Source: Streptomyces sp. KL109B
Lineage (GTDB): Bacteria > Actinomycetota > Actinomycetes > Streptomycetales > Streptomycetaceae
Assembly: GCF_030766935.1 (NCBI RefSeq)
Contig: NZ_JASERL010000007.1
Coordinates: forward strand, 1-64,000
Direction: 5' to 3'
DNA: 64,000 nucleotides
In this document: one piece after another, positions 1-7,771 of the stretch
How the letters are laid out: every line of letters starts with the position of its first letter
How positions within the stretch are numbered: position 1 is the stretch's first letter
The notes under the pieces: generated by a model
Told to the model about the DNA's origin: nothing
Database searches by the model: none
What the model saw: only the letters and a program-made list of their open reading frames with translations
Program-made: the position numbers and the translations under genes

Positions 1-119
1 ACCTTTCGGCGGGACCGACTTTATCAGAGATTCTGAGTCGGAATTTCCGCCCCGTCCGGGTACTTGATCCCGGGCGCTGAATGCGGCGGGTTCCCCTGAA
101 GCGGAGCCGTAAACGTACT

Positions 120-159
120 GGAGCGGGGCGCCCCGATGCAAATCGAGGCGCCCCGCTCC
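120..159 (-). terminator. Hairpin terminator after RNase J gene
   Basis: A perfect 13-bp inverted repeat (120-132 with 147-159) encloses a 14-nt loop just downstream of the rnj stop. No long U-run follows on the minus strand, which is common for Streptomyces terminators. The first 119 bases hold no gene I can support. Confidence 0.75.
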
Positions 160-181
160 TTACGCGCTACAGACGGTCGAC

Positions 182-1867
182 TCAGACGTCGACGACGACC
201 GGGAGGATCATCGGGCGTCGGCGGTACGTGTCCGAGACCCACTTGCCCAGCGTGCGGCGGATGAGTTGCTGCAGCTGGTGGGGCTCCACGACGCCGTCCT
301 GGGCCGACTTCTCCAGGACGTCCTGGATCTTCGGGATGACGGCGTGGAACGCCGAGTCCTCGATGCCGGAGCCGCGGGCCTGGATGTTCGGGCCGCTGGT
401 GATCTTGCCGGTGCTGGAGTCCACCACCACGAAGACCGAGATGATGCCCTCGTCGCCGAGGATCTTGCGGTCCTTGAGGGCCGGTTCGCCGATGTCGCCG
501 ACGGAGAGGCCGTCCACGTAGACGTAACCGGCCTGGACCTTGCCGGAGATCTTCGCCTTGCCGTTGACGAGGTCGACGACGACGCCGTCCTCGGCGATGA
601 CGATGCGGTCGTGCGGGACGCCGGTGAGGGCGCCGAGCTCGGCGTTGGCGCGCAGGTGGCGCCATTCGCCGTGGACCGGCATCAGGTTCTTCGGCTTGCA
701 GATGTTGTAGAAGTACAGGAGCTCGCCGGCCGATGCGTGGCCGGAGACGTGCACCTTCGCGTTGCCCTTGTGGACGACGTTCGCGCCCCAGCGGGTCAGG
801 CCGTTGATCACGCGGTAGACCGCGTTCTCGTTGCCGGGGATCAGCGACGACGCCAGGATCACCGTGTCGCCGGAGACGATGCGGATCTGGTGGTCGCGGT
901 TGGCCATGCGGGAGAGGGCCGCCATCGGCTCGCCCTGGGAGCCCGTGCAGACCAGGACGACCTCGTTGTCGGGGAGGTCGTCGAGGGTCTTGACGTCCAC
1001 GACGAGGCCGGCGGGAACCTTCAGGTAGCCGAGGTCGCGGGCGATGCCCATGTTGCGGACCATCGAGCGGCCGACGAAGGCGACCCGGCGGCCGTACTCG
1101 TGCGCGGCGTCCAGGATCTGCTGGATGCGGTGCACGTGGCTGGCGAAGGACGCGACGATGATGCGCTTCTGCGCGCTGGCGAAGACGCCGCGGATCACGT
1201 TCGAGATGTCGCGCTCGGGCGGGACGAAGCCCGGGACCTCGGCGTTCGTCGAGTCGGTGAGGAGGAGGTCGATGCCCTCCTCGCCGAGCTTGGCGAAGGT
1301 CGGGAGGTCGGTCAGGCGGCGGTCCAGCGGGAGCTGGTCCATCTTGAAGTCGCCCGTGTGCACCGCCATTCCGGCGGGCGTGCGGATGGCGACCGCCAGC
1401 GCGTCCGGGATGGAGTGGTTGACCGCGATGAACTCGCAGTCGAACGGGCCGAGCCGCTCGCGCTCGCCCTCGGAGACCTCGAGGGTGTACGGGCGGATGC
1501 GGTGCTCCTGGAGCTTCGCCTCGATGAGGGCGAGGGTCAGCTTGGAGCCGATCAGCGGGATGTCCGGCTTCTCGCGCAGGAGATAGGGGACGGCGCCGAT
1601 GTGGTCTTCGTGACCATGCGTCAGGACGATGCCCTCGATGTCGTCGAGGCGGTCCCTGATGGACGTGAAGTCCGGCAGGATCAAGTCGATTCCGGGCTGC
1701 TCCTCCTCCGGGAAGAGCACTCCGCAGTCGACGATCAGCAGACGGCCTCCGTACTCGAAGACGGTCATGTTGCGCCCGATCTCGCCGAGGCCGCCGAGCG
1801 GGGTGACGCGCAGGCCGCCCTTCGGAAGCTTCGGCGGGGCGCCGAGTTCAGGATGCGGATGACTCAA
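182..1867 (-). CDS. rnj: Ribonuclease J
   Basis: Metallo-beta-lactamase/beta-CASP ribonuclease with 5'-3' exonuclease and endonuclease activity, acting in cytoplasmic RNA maturation and decay. The 561-residue length fits the family. The metal-binding HxHxDH motif is at residues 84-89 (HGHEDH) in the N-terminal beta-lactamase fold; the beta-CASP region and C-terminal domain follow. I chose the TTG start because GAGGAG lies six bases upstream and the protein then begins MSHPHPEL, as I recall for Streptomyces homologues; an upstream start nine codons earlier would overlap that ribosome-binding site. It lies 150 bp downstream of dapA on the same strand, so co-transcription is plausible. A 10-bp hairpin sits directly upstream of the ribosome-binding site and may affect expression. 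Confidence 0.95.
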   Translation of the reverse strand: MSHPHPELGAPPKLPKGGLRVTPLGGLGEIGRNMTVFEYGGRLLIVDCGVLFPEEEQPGIDLILPDFTSIRDRLDDIEGIVLTHGHEDHIGAVPYLLREKPDIPLIGSKLTLALIEAKLQEHRIRPYTLEVSEGERERLGPFDCEFIAVNHSIPDALAVAIRTPAGMAVHTGDFKMDQLPLDRRLTDLPTFAKLGEEGIDLLLTDSTNAEVPGFVPPERDISNVIRGVFASAQKRIIVASFASHVHRIQQILDAAHEYGRRVAFVGRSMVRNMGIARDLGYLKVPAGLVVDVKTLDDLPDNEVVLVCTGSQGEPMAALSRMANRDHQIRIVSGDTVILASSLIPGNENAVYRVINGLTRWGANVVHKGNAKVHVSGHASAGELLYFYNICKPKNLMPVHGEWRHLRANAELGALTGVPHDRIVIAEDGVVVDLVNGKAKISGKVQAGYVYVDGLSVGDIGEPALKDRKILGDEGIISVFVVVDSSTGKITSGPNIQARGSGIEDSAFHAVIPKIQDVLEKSAQDGVVEPHQLQQLIRRTLGKWVSDTYRRRPMILPVVVDV

Positions 1868-1886
1868 AAGACTCTCCTCAACCACA

Positions 1887-1916
1887 CGCGCCACGTACCT
1901 GTAGGCACGTGGCGCG
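1887..1916 (-). promoter_or_regulatory. Leader hairpin upstream of RNase J
   Basis: A perfect 10-bp inverted repeat (1887-1896 with 1907-1916) has a 10-nt loop and ends about seven bases before the rnj ribosome-binding site. It has no U-tract, so it looks more like a leader RNA structure (possible autoregulatory cleavage or occlusion site) than a dapA terminator. The role is inference. Confidence 0.45.
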
Positions 1917-2017
1917 CATGACGTTCGTGCAATAGCAGTTGTGGTGGTTCCCAGGGGCTTGCCCGGGGCGTTCTGTTCAGTTGGTGATTCAGTTGTGAGG
2001 CTTTGCGAAGTCTGTGA

Positions 2018-2917
2018 TCAGAGCTGTACCCCGCCGGCGGCAAGATCGATCTTGAGCTGGGCCGTTTCGTCGGGAGTGAGCTCCACCAGCGGCAGGCGCA
2101 GCGGTCCCGCGGGCACGCCCTGGAGGCCGAGGGCCGCCTTCGTCGTGATGACGCCCTGGGTGCGGAACATGCCGGTGAAGACGGGGAGCAGCTTCTGGTG
2201 GATCTCCGTCGCCTTGTGCACGTCGCCGGTCGAGAAGGCGTCGAGCATGGCGCGCAGCTCGGGCGCGACGACGTGGCCGACGACGGAGACGAAGCCGCAC
2301 GCGCCGACCGAGAGCAGCGGCAGGTTGAGCATGTCGTCGCCGGAGTACCAGGCGAGGCCCGAGCGGGCGATGGCCCAGCTGGCGCGGCCGAGGTCGCCCT
2401 TGGCGTCCTTGTTGGCGACGATGCGCGGGTGCTCGGCGAGGCGGACGATCGTGTCCGTGTTGATCGGTACGCCGCTGCGGCCCGGGATGTCGTAGAGCAT
2501 CACGGGCAGCTCGGTCGCGTCGGCGATCGCCGTGAAGTGCCGGAACAGGCCCTCTTGCGGGGGCTTGTTGTAGTACGGCGTGACGGTGAGGAGGCCGTGG
2601 GCGCCGGCCTGCTGGGCCTGGCGGGCCAGTTCGATGCTGTGGTGCGTGTCGTTGGTGCCGACGCCGGCGACGACGTGGGCGCGGTCGCCGACCGCTTCGG
2701 CCACGGCTCGTACGAGATCCGATTTCTCCGCGTCGCTGGTGGTCGGGGACTCGCCGGTGGTGCCGTTGACGACCAGGCCGTCATTGCCTGCGTCCACCAG
2801 GTGGGCGGCGAGCCGCTGCGCGCCGTCGAGGTCGAGTGCGCCGTCCGCCGTGAAGGGCGTGACCATGGCGGTGAGGACCCTCCCGAAGGGGGTCTGCGGA
2901 GTCGAGGTCGGAGCCAT
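2018..2917 (-). CDS. dapA: 4-hydroxy-tetrahydrodipicolinate synthase
   Basis: Condenses pyruvate with aspartate semialdehyde in the diaminopimelate/lysine pathway, feeding peptidoglycan synthesis. The 299-residue TIM-barrel enzyme shows the GTTGE motif at 52-56, YDIPGR with Tyr142, and the Schiff-base lysine Lys170 in VANKDAKG. I chose ATG at 2917 (MAPTSTPQTP). A GTG three codons upstream (2926) is also in frame, but using it would add a TTA leucine codon, which is rare in Streptomyces. It belongs to a minus-strand group with thyX upstream and rnj downstream; dapB lies 3 kb away. Confidence 0.95.
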   Translation of the reverse strand: MAPTSTPQTPFGRVLTAMVTPFTADGALDLDGAQRLAAHLVDAGNDGLVVNGTTGESPTTSDAEKSDLVRAVAEAVGDRAHVVAGVGTNDTHHSIELARQAQQAGAHGLLTVTPYYNKPPQEGLFRHFTAIADATELPVMLYDIPGRSGVPINTDTIVRLAEHPRIVANKDAKGDLGRASWAIARSGLAWYSGDDMLNLPLLSVGACGFVSVVGHVVAPELRAMLDAFSTGDVHKATEIHQKLLPVFTGMFRTQGVITTKAALGLQGVPAGPLRLPLVELTPDETAQLKIDLAAGGVQL

Positions 2918-3010
2918 GGGTAACACGCTACTCGCTGCTCAGTACCGGGTCCCCCCTCGGGGGATGTGGCAAGTCGGGACGAATCGCATCAAGCCCGACA
3001 AAGGTGGAGC

Positions 3011-3048
3011 CCGGCACTGCCTGCTCGGGGGTTCAAGCAGTGCCGGGT
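3011..3048 (-). terminator. Hairpin between thyX and dapA
   Basis: A perfect 11-bp inverted repeat (3011-3021 with 3038-3048) lies about 100 bp past the thyX stop and 94 bp before the dapA start. It is the likely thyX terminator, leaving 2918-3010 for a dapA promoter. I see no convincing promoter hexamers there. Confidence 0.6.
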
Positions 3049-3147
3049 CCGTTTGATCAGGCTAGATGAACTTTCCGAAATGCCGCAATCCGGACACTTC
3101 GGTCGAGCGTCCGTACATCTGTGCCGATCGCTGGACTGACGCCTGGA

Positions 3148-3888
3148 CTACGGCGCCACCCGGCCGTTGGCATTGAACGCCGCGTACGTGAGCGGCATGA
3201 GCTCGGCCCACGCCGCCTCCATCTTCTCGCCGACCATCTCGATCTCCCGCTGCGGGAAGGACGGCACCTTGGCCTGCTCGTGCTGCGTGCGCAGGCCGAG
3301 GAAGTGCATCAGCGAGCGCGCGTTGCACGTCGCGTACATCGACGAGAACAGGCCGACCGGGAGCACCGCGCGGGCCACCTCGCGGGCGACGCCCGCGGCC
3401 AGCATCTCCTGGTACGCCTCGTACGCCTGGCGGTACGAGTCCTCCATGACGCGGCCCGTCAGCTCCTGCTGCGCCTGCGTGCCCTCGACGAAGCGGTACT
3501 TGCCCGGGCGGCCCTCCTGGACCAGCTTCCGGTCGGCGTCCGGGACGTAGAACGTCGGCTGCAGCTCCCTGTAGCGACCCGACTCTTCGTTGTACGACCA
3601 GCCCACGCGGTGCCGCATGAACTCGCGGAAGACGAAGATCGGGGCGCTGATCAGGAACGTCATCGAGTTGTGCTCGAAGGGGCTGCCGTGCCGGTCCCGC
3701 ATCAGGTAGTTGATCAGGCCCTTGGAGCGCTCGGGGTCCTTCGACAGCTCGTCGATCGACTGCTCGCCGACCGTGGAGACGCGGGCCGCGAACAGCACGT
3801 CCGAGTCGCTCGCGGTGTGCTTCACCAGCTCGACTGTGACGTCGCCGCGGAACGTCGGCTTGAGGTCTTCGGCTGGGGTTTCGGTCAT
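3148..3888 (-). CDS. thyX: Flavin-dependent thymidylate synthase ThyX
   Basis: Makes dTMP from dUMP using methylene-tetrahydrofolate, FAD and NADPH. The protein is 246 residues. The ThyX signature is clear at residues 92-106 (RHRVGWSYNEESGRY), with RHR at 92-94 and the conserved Ser at 103. There are eight residues between RHR and Ser rather than the usual seven. The start ATG at 3888 gives MTETPAEDLK. It is divergent from the small membrane protein gene at 4112, so promoters for both should lie in 3889-4111. Confidence 0.95.
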   Translation of the reverse strand: MTETPAEDLKPTFRGDVTVELVKHTASDSDVLFAARVSTVGEQSIDELSKDPERSKGLINYLMRDRHGSPFEHNSMTFLISAPIFVFREFMRHRVGWSYNEESGRYRELQPTFYVPDADRKLVQEGRPGKYRFVEGTQAQQELTGRVMEDSYRQAYEAYQEMLAAGVAREVARAVLPVGLFSSMYATCNARSLMHFLGLRTQHEQAKVPSFPQREIEMVGEKMEAAWAELMPLTYAAFNANGRVAP

Positions 3889-4032
3889 GCTGGCGGGGTC
3901 CTTCCGATCACTGTCTCCAGGGCGGCGCCCACTCTACGGGCCGCCACTGACAACAGGGCATTCGCTCGCTCTCGCGACGTTCTGCGGCGAAGAGGAGCGA
4001 AGTTTGGTGAATTTGGTGAAACAGGGCACCCT

Positions 4033-4060
4033 TTGAAGCGATCGCTCGTCTGTGTAGATG
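4033..4060 (+). promoter_or_regulatory. Candidate housekeeping promoter
   Basis: TTGAAG (4033-4038) and TAGATG (4055-4060) are separated by 16 bases and resemble the Streptomyces HrdB consensus. The start would fall about 45 bases upstream of the gene at 4112. Based on matching by eye only. Confidence 0.35.
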
Positions 4061-4111
4061 AACACACTTTTTTGATCGAGCATCACGAGTCGCTTGAGGA
4101 GAAGCAGTCCC

Positions 4112-4351
4112 ATGTTTCGTCGGCGCGAGCCCGTACCGTTCGCCTTCATAGCCGAAGCCGACAAGTTCCGTAGCAACGTCACACCGCCCGAGCGCGAGCG
4201 TCCCTCCGCCGGGCAGCGCGCCGGACGCGCGCTCGTCGGCCTCACCGTCGTGGCCGGCCTGGTAGGTGCCCTGCTGATCGGTATGCCGGCCCTTTCCATC
4301 GATCAGACCTCGTCGCACATCCAGCAGTCGGAGGCCTCACAAGGTCGCTGA
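4112..4351 (+). CDS. Small single-pass membrane protein
   Basis: A 79-residue protein, MFRRREPVPF at its start, with one hydrophobic segment at about residues 37-57 and a short polar tail. A strong GAGGAGAAG ribosome-binding site at 4096-4104 fixes the ATG at 4112; an in-frame TTG six codons earlier lies inside that site. I recognise it as the kind of short conserved hypothetical found near thyX in streptomycetes but know no function. Confidence 0.75.
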   Translation: MFRRREPVPFAFIAEADKFRSNVTPPERERPSAGQRAGRALVGLTVVAGLVGALLIGMPALSIDQTSSHIQQSEASQGR

Positions 4352-4467
4352 CACGGTCGCAGACCCGCCGTCCCCCTCCGGCCCCCCTGGGGTGGAAGGC
4401 CGGTGCGACCCCGGATAGCCTCACCGGGCACAGCCCCGATACCGCCTGGACCGAGTGAGGACCCGTC

Positions 4468-5040
4468 GTGCCCCTGCCCTTCCTGACGGCCGACCGTGCT
4501 TTCGGCGGATCCGGCGACGACGCCGCCGACGCCGACATCCCGCTGCCCTTCGACGACCGCGACCAGTGGCGCCGCCCCTACCGCCCCGGCCCGTACCGGG
4601 TGGGCGCGGCCGCGGTGCTGCTGCTCCTGGCGTCGTACGTGCTGTTCGCCTCGGTGATCATCGCCGTGGCCGGTGACACGTCCGCGGCGACGGTCACCGG
4701 TGTCCTCGCGGTGCTGATCATCGCGTCGGCGCTCAGGCTGCTGCGCATGGGCACCTGGGTGAGCGCGCGGGGGGTGCGGCACGTCGGTTTCCTGGTCACG
4801 CGCACGGCGCCGTGGGACCGGGTCGCCACCGCGCGCACGGTGCAGCAGCCCGTGCGCTGGCTCGGGCTGCCGCGCACCGTGCAGGGCCAGGCCCTGGTCC
4901 TCGTACAGCGGGATCAGCAGGGGGATCAGACGACGCTGCTCACCAGCCACGGCGCGGACTTCCTCGGTCGGGGCACGGCGTTCGACCGGGCCGCCGACAC
5001 CGTCGAGGTGTGGGCCGAGGAGTACCGCGTGCGGCGCTGA
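4468..5040 (+). CDS. Conserved membrane protein with PH-like soluble region
   Basis: A 190-residue protein with a Pro/Asp-rich N-terminus, two transmembrane helices at about 45-66 and 72-92, then a cytoplasmic beta-rich region resembling a bacterial PH-like domain (arginine-rich and valine-rich strands to the C-terminus). The start is GTG at 4468, preceded by GAGGA. It follows the small membrane gene on the same strand with 116 bp between and converges on the TPR gene. No specific function is assigned. Confidence 0.75.
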   Translation: MPLPFLTADRAFGGSGDDAADADIPLPFDDRDQWRRPYRPGPYRVGAAAVLLLLASYVLFASVIIAVAGDTSAATVTGVLAVLIIASALRLLRMGTWVSARGVRHVGFLVTRTAPWDRVATARTVQQPVRWLGLPRTVQGQALVLVQRDQQGDQTTLLTSHGADFLGRGTAFDRAADTVEVWAEEYRVRR

Positions 5041-5086
5041 GGCACGCGCGCGTACCCGCGTACGCGTACGTACGGAGACACACGAA

Positions 5087-5119
5087 GGGGCCGCACCGGC
5101 GCGATGCCGGGGCGGCCCC
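5087..5119. terminator. Bidirectional hairpin terminator
   Basis: Nested inverted repeats between two convergent genes: an 8-bp outer stem (5087-5094 with 5112-5119) and a 5-bp inner stem (5096-5100 with 5106-5110). Symmetry and position suggest termination in both directions. Confidence 0.75.
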
Positions 5120-5147
5120 CTCGTCGTTCGTACGGGGATCAGGCTTG

Positions 5148-5600
5148 TCAGGCCTCCAGTGAGCGGCCCTCATGGAGGGCGATCGCGCGCTGCATCGCCT
5201 TACGCGCGCGTGGGGTGTCCCGTGCGTCCCGGTAGGCCACGGCGAGGCGGAACCAGCAGCGCCAGTCCCCCGGCTCGTCCTCCGTCTCGGCCTTGCGCCT
5301 GGCGAAGACCTCGTCGGCGGAGTCGCGGTCGATGCGGCCGTACTGGTCGCGGCGGAGCTCGTCGACGGGCAGGCCGCCCTCCGCCTCCAGGAGCTGCCCG
5401 AGGCGGTTGGCCTTGGTGACGAACCTGGTGTTCGCCCACAGGAACCACACGCCGATCAGCGGCAGGATCAGCACCGCGACACCGAAGGTGATCGTCAGCG
5501 CCGTGCCCTGCCGAAGCAGCATGACGCCGCGGTCGCCGGCCAGGACGAAGTAGAAGACCAGGACGACGGCCGTGACGGCGTACGTGATTTTCGCGCGCAT
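5148..5600 (-). CDS. Membrane-anchored TPR-like protein
   Basis: A 150-residue protein with two N-terminal transmembrane helices (about 5-21 and 34-56). A cytosolic part follows, with Trp/Arg-rich helices near 110-145 that read as a single tetratricopeptide-like repeat. It starts 9 bp past the dapB stop on the same strand, so it is probably in the pnp-M16-dapB transcript. Function unknown. Confidence 0.75.
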   Translation of the reverse strand: MRAKITYAVTAVVLVFYFVLAGDRGVMLLRQGTALTITFGVAVLILPLIGVWFLWANTRFVTKANRLGQLLEAEGGLPVDELRRDQYGRIDRDSADEVFARRKAETEDEPGDWRCWFRLAVAYRDARDTPRARKAMQRAIALHEGRSLEA

Positions 5601-5609
5601 CGCAGCAGG

Positions 5610-6365
5610 TCAGCCGTTCAGGTCGAGGAAGTGTTCCAGGCCGAAGGTGAGGCCGGGGTTCGTGGTGACCTTGCGGGCGCCGAGCAGGATGCCGGGCATG
5701 AAGCTGCTGTGGTGCAGCGAGTCGTGCCGGATCGTCAGCGTCTCGCCCTCGGCGCCCAGGAGGACCTCCTGGTGCGCCAGGAGGCCGCGCAGGCGGACCG
5801 AGTGGACCGGGACGCCGTCGACGTCCGCGCCGCGCGCTCCGTCGAGCGCCTTCGTCGTCGCGTCGGGCATGGCGGCGCTGCCCGACTTCTCCCGGGCCGC
5901 GGCGATCAGCTGCGCGGTGCGTCCTGCCGTGCCCGAGGGGGCGTCGACCTTCTTCGGGTGGTGCAGCTCGATGACCTCGACGGACTCGAAGTACGGCGCC
6001 GCCGCCTCCGCGAACTTCATGGTCAGGACCGCGCCGATGGAGAAGTTCGGGGCAATCAGGACGCCGGTCTCCGGGGAGTCCGCGAGCCAGCCGTTCAGCC
6101 GCGCGAGGCGCTCCTCCGTCCAGCCCGTCGTGCCGACGACGGCGTGGATTCCGTGGCCCACACAGAATTCGAGGTTGTCCATCACCGAGTCGGGCGTGGT
6201 CAGTTCGACCGCGACCTGGGCGCCGGACTCGACGAGGGCGTCCAGCTTGTCGCCGCGGCCGAGGGCGGCGACAAGCTCCATGTCCTCGGCCGCCTCGACG
6301 GCCCGTACGGCCTCGGAACCGATGCGGCCCTTGGCTCCGAGAACCGCCACGCGCAGCTTGCTCAT
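5610..6365 (-). CDS. dapB: 4-hydroxy-tetrahydrodipicolinate reductase
   Basis: NAD(P)H-dependent step after DapA in the diaminopimelate pathway. The 251-residue protein has the Rossmann GxxGRxG motif at 10-16 and the active-site/substrate signature at 133-146 (ELHHPKKVDAPSGT) with His135/His136 and Lys139. The ATG at 6365 has GGAG four bases upstream. It follows the M16 peptidase gene by 29 bp, consistent with one operon. Confidence 0.95.
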   Translation of the reverse strand: MSKLRVAVLGAKGRIGSEAVRAVEAAEDMELVAALGRGDKLDALVESGAQVAVELTTPDSVMDNLEFCVGHGIHAVVGTTGWTEERLARLNGWLADSPETGVLIAPNFSIGAVLTMKFAEAAAPYFESVEVIELHHPKKVDAPSGTAGRTAQLIAAAREKSGSAAMPDATTKALDGARGADVDGVPVHSVRLRGLLAHQEVLLGAEGETLTIRHDSLHHSSFMPGILLGARKVTTNPGLTFGLEHFLDLNG

Positions 6366-6394
6366 GATCTCCGTAGTCCTTAGGTGAGGGGCGC

Positions 6395-7771
6395 TTACGC
6401 GACCGCGTCTTGCAGGCGCGCGGCCTGCTTGTCCTTGAGCGGGCCGATGACCGACAGGGACGGCCGCTGTCCCAGGATGTCGCGTGCGACCGCGCGCACC
6501 TCGTCCGGGGTCACCGACGAGATGCGCTCCAGCATGGCGTCGACCGACATCTGCTCGCCCCAGCACAGCTCGCTCTTGCCGATGCGGTGCATGAGCGCGC
6601 CGGTGTCCTCCAGGCCGAGGACCGTGGAGCCCTTCAGCTGGCCGACCGCGCGGGCGATCTCGTCGTCGCTGATGCCGTGCTCGGCGACGTGGTCGAGCTC
6701 GTCGCGGCAGATCTTCAGGACGTCGTGCACCTGGCTGGGCCGGCAGCCCGCGTAGAGGCCGAACAGGCCGCAGTCGGCGAAGCCCGCCGTGTACGAGTAC
6801 ACGCTGTACGCCAGGCCGCGCTTCTCGCGCACCTCCTGGAAGAGGCGGGACGACATGCCGCCGCCGAGCGCCGTGTTGAGCACGCCCATGGCCCAGCGCC
6901 GGTCGTCGTTGCGGGACAGGCCCGGCGTTCCGAGGATCACGTGGGCCTGCTCGGTCTTGCGGCCGAGGAGTTCCATCCGCCCGGCGGCGCGCAGCGTCTT
7001 GCGGCCGCCGCGCGGGCCGAGGGGCGCCGCGCCCACGTCGTCGAAGCCCGCCTTGTCGAAGGCGGCGCGGACCTGGCGTACGACCTTGTTGTGGTCGACG
7101 TTTCCGGCCGCCGCGACGACCAGGTGCGTCGGGTCGTAGTGCTTCTTGTAGAAGCGCGTGATCTGGCCGCGGCTGAGCGCGTTGACCGTGTCGACCGTGC
7201 CGAGGACGGGGCGGCCGAGCGGGGTGTCGCCGAGCATGGTCTGCGCGAACAGGTCGTGCACGCAGTCGCCCGCGTCGTCCTCGGTCATCGCGATCTCTTC
7301 GAGGATCACGCCGCGCTCGGCGTCGATCTCCTCCTGCTCGATGAGCGAGCCCGTCAGCATGTCGCAGACGACGTCGATGGCGAGCGGCAGGTCGTTGTCG
7401 AGCACGCGCGCGTAGTAGCACGTGAACTCCTTCGCCGTGAAGGCGTTCATCTCGCCGCCGACCGCGTCGATCTCGGCCGAGATGTCGAGGGCACTCCTGC
7501 GGGAGGTGCCCTTGAAGAGCAGGTGCTCCAGGTAGTGCGTCGCGCCGTTCAGCGTCGGTGTCTCGTCGCGCGAGCCGACGTGCGCCCAGATGCCGAAGGT
7601 GGCCGAGCGGACCGAGGGCAGGGTCTCGGTGACGATGCGCAGGCCGTTCGGCAGCGTCGTCTTGCGGACCGTGCCCGCGCCGTTCGCGCCCTTGATGAGG
7701 GTTTGAGTACGGGCGACGGCCCGCCCCTCCGAAGAGGTGCGGGCCGTCGTCCTGGTGCTACGGGACGTCAC
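6395..7771 (-). CDS. M16 family zinc metallopeptidase
   Basis: A 458-residue pitrilysin/processing-peptidase-like enzyme. The inverted zinc motif HxxEH is at 79-83 (HYLEH), with Glu159 (in ILEEI) as the third ligand 76 residues on, the canonical spacing. The second half is the inactive M16 domain. The GTG start overlaps the pnp stop by four bases (GTGA), so it is translationally coupled to PNPase. The substrate is unknown; linkage to pnp is conserved in actinobacteria. Confidence 0.9.
   Translation of the reverse strand: MTSRSTRTTARTSSEGRAVARTQTLIKGANGAGTVRKTTLPNGLRIVTETLPSVRSATFGIWAHVGSRDETPTLNGATHYLEHLLFKGTSRRSALDISAEIDAVGGEMNAFTAKEFTCYYARVLDNDLPLAIDVVCDMLTGSLIEQEEIDAERGVILEEIAMTEDDAGDCVHDLFAQTMLGDTPLGRPVLGTVDTVNALSRGQITRFYKKHYDPTHLVVAAAGNVDHNKVVRQVRAAFDKAGFDDVGAAPLGPRGGRKTLRAAGRMELLGRKTEQAHVILGTPGLSRNDDRRWAMGVLNTALGGGMSSRLFQEVREKRGLAYSVYSYTAGFADCGLFGLYAGCRPSQVHDVLKICRDELDHVAEHGISDDEIARAVGQLKGSTVLGLEDTGALMHRIGKSELCWGEQMSVDAMLERISSVTPDEVRAVARDILGQRPSLSVIGPLKDKQAARLQDAVA

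Noticed and set aside
266..1921. Long plus-strand open frame opposite RNase J
   Set aside because: Composition is His/Asp/Val/Arg-rich mirror of the real gene with no family features; typical high-GC antisense frame.
2915..2926. Upstream GTG start for dapA
   Set aside because: It would add a TTA codon and has no better ribosome-binding site; the ATG gives the usual 299-residue length.
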